Of a stretch of 64,000 nucleotides of DNA, positions 61,879-64,000 are shown in pieces. The notes under the pieces were generated by a model. It saw only the letters and a program-made list of their open reading frames with translations. It ran no database searches and had not been told where the DNA came from. Every line of letters starts with the position of its first letter. The stretch's first letter is position 1. The DNA lies in assembly GCA_014642895.1 (NCBI GenBank), contig BMJD01000006.1, positions 69,578 through 133,577 of the forward strand, written 5' to 3'. The stretch is from Lentibacillus populi. GTDB lineage: Bacteria > Bacillota > Bacilli > Bacillales > Amphibacillaceae. The translations under genes and the position numbers were made by a program.

Positions 61879-62671
61879 GTTGGTCCTGCACCACCTTTTC
61901 CTTGGTTGCATCTTCTTTATTTAATGCCTCCCAGATTTTATCAAACAATAGCTGATATTTTGGGTGTCTGCGCACAAAAAAGGGTTTTTCGTTACGCAAT
62001 TCGATAGGAACTTCAAAAACAGTTGTGATAGAACCCGGATTTGCATTCATAAGTAAAATTCGATCACTCATGGAAATTGCTTCACCGATATCATGTGTAA
62101 CCAAAACGGCTGTTTTCTGATAAGACCGCAGTAACTCCGATACCAAATCTTCAAGCTTTAGCTTTGTTTGATAATCAAGTGCGGAAAATGGTTCATCCAA
62201 CAGTAGAATCTTGGGGTTCGTAATCAGTGTACGTACCAAGGCAACCCGCTGGCGCATCCCACCTGAGAGTGATCCAGGATAGGCATCCGCAACATTTGCA
62301 AGCCCGACTTCCTCCAATAGCTCTAATGCCTTTTCTTTTATATCGTTTGTTTTCTTATGCCCGATTTTCGGACCGATTAGTACATTTTCAATAATTGTTT
62401 TCCATGGAAACAGGTAATCCTGCTGAAGCATATAACCAATTGCCAGTTCAGATTCTGGAACGGGTTTTCCCTCGAGCAGGACCTCACCTGTGGTTTGCTT
62501 AATAATACCGGCAATAATGGATAATATGGTCGATTTTCCACATCCACTAGGCCCAAGTAGTGCAACAAATTCACCGTCTTTCACGGAAAGCGAGATATCC
62601 TCCAGTGCTTTTGTATAACTTTTTTTCGAAAAATAATGATGTGATACATGTTCTAAAGTAAGAAATGACAC
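61862..62671 (-). CDS. ytlC: ABC ATPase, SsuB/TauB type (YtlC)
   Basis: 269 residues from a GTG at 62671, 8 bases after AAGGAGG; a TTG one codon earlier is possible. Walker A is [14 protein letters not shown], signature [17 protein letters not shown], Walker [14 protein letters not shown], switch [10 protein letters not shown]. The ribosome site overlaps the stop region of the binding-protein gene, so the three genes are one operon in the order ytlA-C-D. Confidence 0.88.
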   Translation of the reverse strand: MSFLTLEHVSHHYFSKKSYTKALEDISLSVKDGEFVALLGPSGCGKSTILSIIAGIIKQTTGEVLLEGKPVPESELAIGYMLQQDYLFPWKTIIENVLIGPKIGHKKTNDIKEKALELLEEVGLANVADAYPGSLSGGMRQRVALVRTLITNPKILLLDEPFSALDYQTKLKLEDLVSELLRSYQKTAVLVTHDIGEAISMSDRILLMNANPGSITTVFEVPIELRNEKPFFVRRHPKYQLLFDKIWEALNKEDATKEKVVQDQHETEI

Positions 62672-62684
62672 CAACTTCCCCTCC

Positions 62685-63683
62685 TTACTTACCGATAACA
62701 TCCTTTGCAAAATCAGTGTTTACCAAATCTTCATATGGTACATCTGCCGGTAATTCACCAGCTTCCTGCATTATCTCTTTCAGATTATTCCATTCTTCTT
62801 CATCTAAAATGGGATCGGTGGCAAAGGAACCTTGACTTTTATACCGTTCAATGGAAGAAGTGATCATCTCAAGGTCAGTGTCTTCAAAATATGGTTGTAT
62901 AACCTTGGCGATATCTTCTGCACTGTTTTCCTGAACCCATTGCTGTGCCTTGTAAACAGCCTCTGTAAATTTCCGGATCGTCTCTTTGTTATCCTTTATA
63001 TAGCTTTCTTTTGCCATGAAAACGGTATAGGGAACGTGTCCGGACGCTTCACCAAATGACGCGATGATATGGCCTTTTCCTTCCTTTTCAAAAATACTCG
63101 CAGTCGGCTCAAACAATTGAACGTATTCAGCATCCCCTGAAACAAATGCACCTGGGATATTTGCAAAATCAACGTTCTGTAATAAATTTAAGTCTGCATG
63201 TGGATCGATATTATGTTTCTTTAGAACAAATTCGCCAACCATTTGCGGCATCCCACCCTTACGCTGACCTAAAAATGTACTGTTTTTAAGTTCATCCCAC
63301 TTAAAATCTGGGTGTTCCTCTTTAGCTACTAAAAAAGTCCCATCTGTTTGGGTTAATTGGGCAAAGTTGACTGCGTAATCCTTTGAATCCTGGCTATAGA
63401 CATAAATAGAAGTTTCAGAACCGACAAGCGCAACATCTGCACCATCTGACAACAAGGATGTCATTGTTTTATCACCGCCCCATGTTGTTTGCAGCTCGAC
63501 ATCTAATCCTTCCTCTTCAAAAAGTCCTTTTTCAATTGCAACGTATTGTGGTGCGTAAAATATCGACCTGGTAACTTCAGCCAGTTTGATTGGTGTTTTT
63601 TCCGTTTTGGTATCGGAATTGCATGCTGACAGGAAAATAAGCATTAGACTTGAAAATAGCAGCAAATACGTCAACTTTTTCAT
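62685..63683 (-). CDS. ytlA: ABC substrate-binding lipoprotein, NMT1/SsuA type (YtlA)
   Basis: 332 residues from the ATG at 63683 (AAAGGAAAG upstream). The lipobox LIFLSAC lies near residue 21. The mature protein starts TPIKLAEVTRSIFYAPQYVA and has LVGSETSIYVYSQ and FLGQRKGGMPQMVGEF, features of NMT1/THI5-like and sulfonate-binding proteins. It is membrane-anchored outside the cell. A thiamine precursor, sulfonate or similar compound is plausible; no riboswitch was seen upstream to decide. Confidence 0.86.
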   Translation of the reverse strand: MKKLTYLLLFSSLMLIFLSACNSDTKTEKTPIKLAEVTRSIFYAPQYVAIEKGLFEEEGLDVELQTTWGGDKTMTSLLSDGADVALVGSETSIYVYSQDSKDYAVNFAQLTQTDGTFLVAKEEHPDFKWDELKNSTFLGQRKGGMPQMVGEFVLKKHNIDPHADLNLLQNVDFANIPGAFVSGDAEYVQLFEPTASIFEKEGKGHIIASFGEASGHVPYTVFMAKESYIKDNKETIRKFTEAVYKAQQWVQENSAEDIAKVIQPYFEDTDLEMITSSIERYKSQGSFATDPILDEEEWNNLKEIMQEAGELPADVPYEDLVNTDFAKDVIGK

Positions 63684-63831
63684 CCATATCTTTCCTTTCC
63701 ATTTCAAATGGGGTATTTCAAAACAGTGTATGTTTTCGAGGAAAATGTGTGAATGCCTAGTTTACATTCTAAGTTGAATCGCTAAAAGAGGTACGTTCAT
63801 CCGTAATGAAACTTGTTTCGGAAAAGCACAA

Positions 63832-63905
63832 AAGCACACTAGCCGCTAAGCGCTGGAGCCGGACGTGGCTTACTCTGCTGGGAGCAGAATAGAGCCTAAA
63901 TTTAT
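63832..63905. repeat. Dispersed family B fragment, copy B4 (inverted)
   Basis: Inverted match to the left end of copy B1, with CACACTAGCCGCTAAGCGCT, GGAGCCGGACGTGGC and GAGCAGAATAGAGCCTAAAT. Nothing else is seen between the ytlA start and the window end. Confidence 0.75.
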
Positions 63906-64000
63906 CACTAGCGTTGCAGGAAAATAAAATATAAAAGTCAAGAAATATATTTTATGTGAAATTTGGCAATAATGGCAATTTAACCTTTAAAAGTCATAAA

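Overview
The window reads as chromosome of a low-to-moderate GC, endospore-forming member of the Bacillaceae, most like the moderately halophilic genera (Oceanobacillus/Virgibacillus-like). The reasons are a Bacillus subtilis-like order of yun/yut/yum/yui/yug genes, several sporulation genes (yunB, lytH, yutH, kapB, a yteA-like gene and a broken YhcN/YlaJ lipoprotein gene), strong AGGAGG ribosome binding sites, frequent TTG/GTG starts, and several cation antiporters and channels. No tRNA, rRNA, prophage, CRISPR array or complete insertion sequence was seen.

Layout. 1-16.6 kb is a conserved core block: a TSUP permease end, yunD, yunC, yunB, an NhaC-type antiporter, an NSS amino-acid transporter with its 37-residue partner, lytH, a disrupted spore lipoprotein gene, yutD, yutE, yutF, yutG, yutH, a D-2-hydroxyacid dehydrogenase, yutI, yuzD, dapF and yutM. 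16.6-19.0 kb is an accessory insert: a NERD/zinc-ribbon protein, a MITE-like element, a Crp/Fnr regulator and a decayed 3' end of a ferredoxin-NADP reductase gene. 19.0-26.1 kb is a LacI-controlled beta-glucoside cluster (ABC binding protein, two permeases, LacI regulator, ROK kinase, family 1 glycosidase). The kinase and glycosidase carry signatures of a beta-glucoside kinase / 6-phospho-beta-glucosidase pair, so the cluster looks like a PTS-independent import, phosphorylation and phospho-hydrolysis route. It is bracketed by direct repeats of the fpr 3' end.

26.2-31 kb holds fpr and a type II NADH dehydrogenase with a Rex-like operator, then yuiB, yuiC and yuiD. 31-42.4 kb holds bioY with a BirA operator, deoD, an orphan ptsH, khtTU, kapB, a C-S lyase, pgi, an S1-domain protein, a potassium channel, a thioredoxin-like protein and an M42 peptidase. 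43-47.6 kb is one very large secreted subtilisin of bacillopeptidase F type. 48-58 kb holds ribU under an FMN riboswitch, a yteA-like gene, and the menaquinone genes menI and menA (minus strand) and menF-D-H-B and menE (plus strand). menC is absent, and repeats have invaded the gaps on both sides of menB. 58-63.7 kb holds a siderophore ABC ATPase with a Fur-like site, two small proteins of unknown function, ytkD and a ytlACD-type ABC importer.

Three layers of non-coding repeats are superimposed. The first is a set of tandem arrays with a period close to 21 bp (two helical turns), whose core sequence differs between arrays; they lie only in intergenic gaps. The second is a MITE-like family (three copies, 160-270 bp) with TGTTCAAAAAG-type inverted ends. 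The third is a dispersed family marked by CTCCAGCGCC; two copies 23.6 kb apart share about 117 identical bases.
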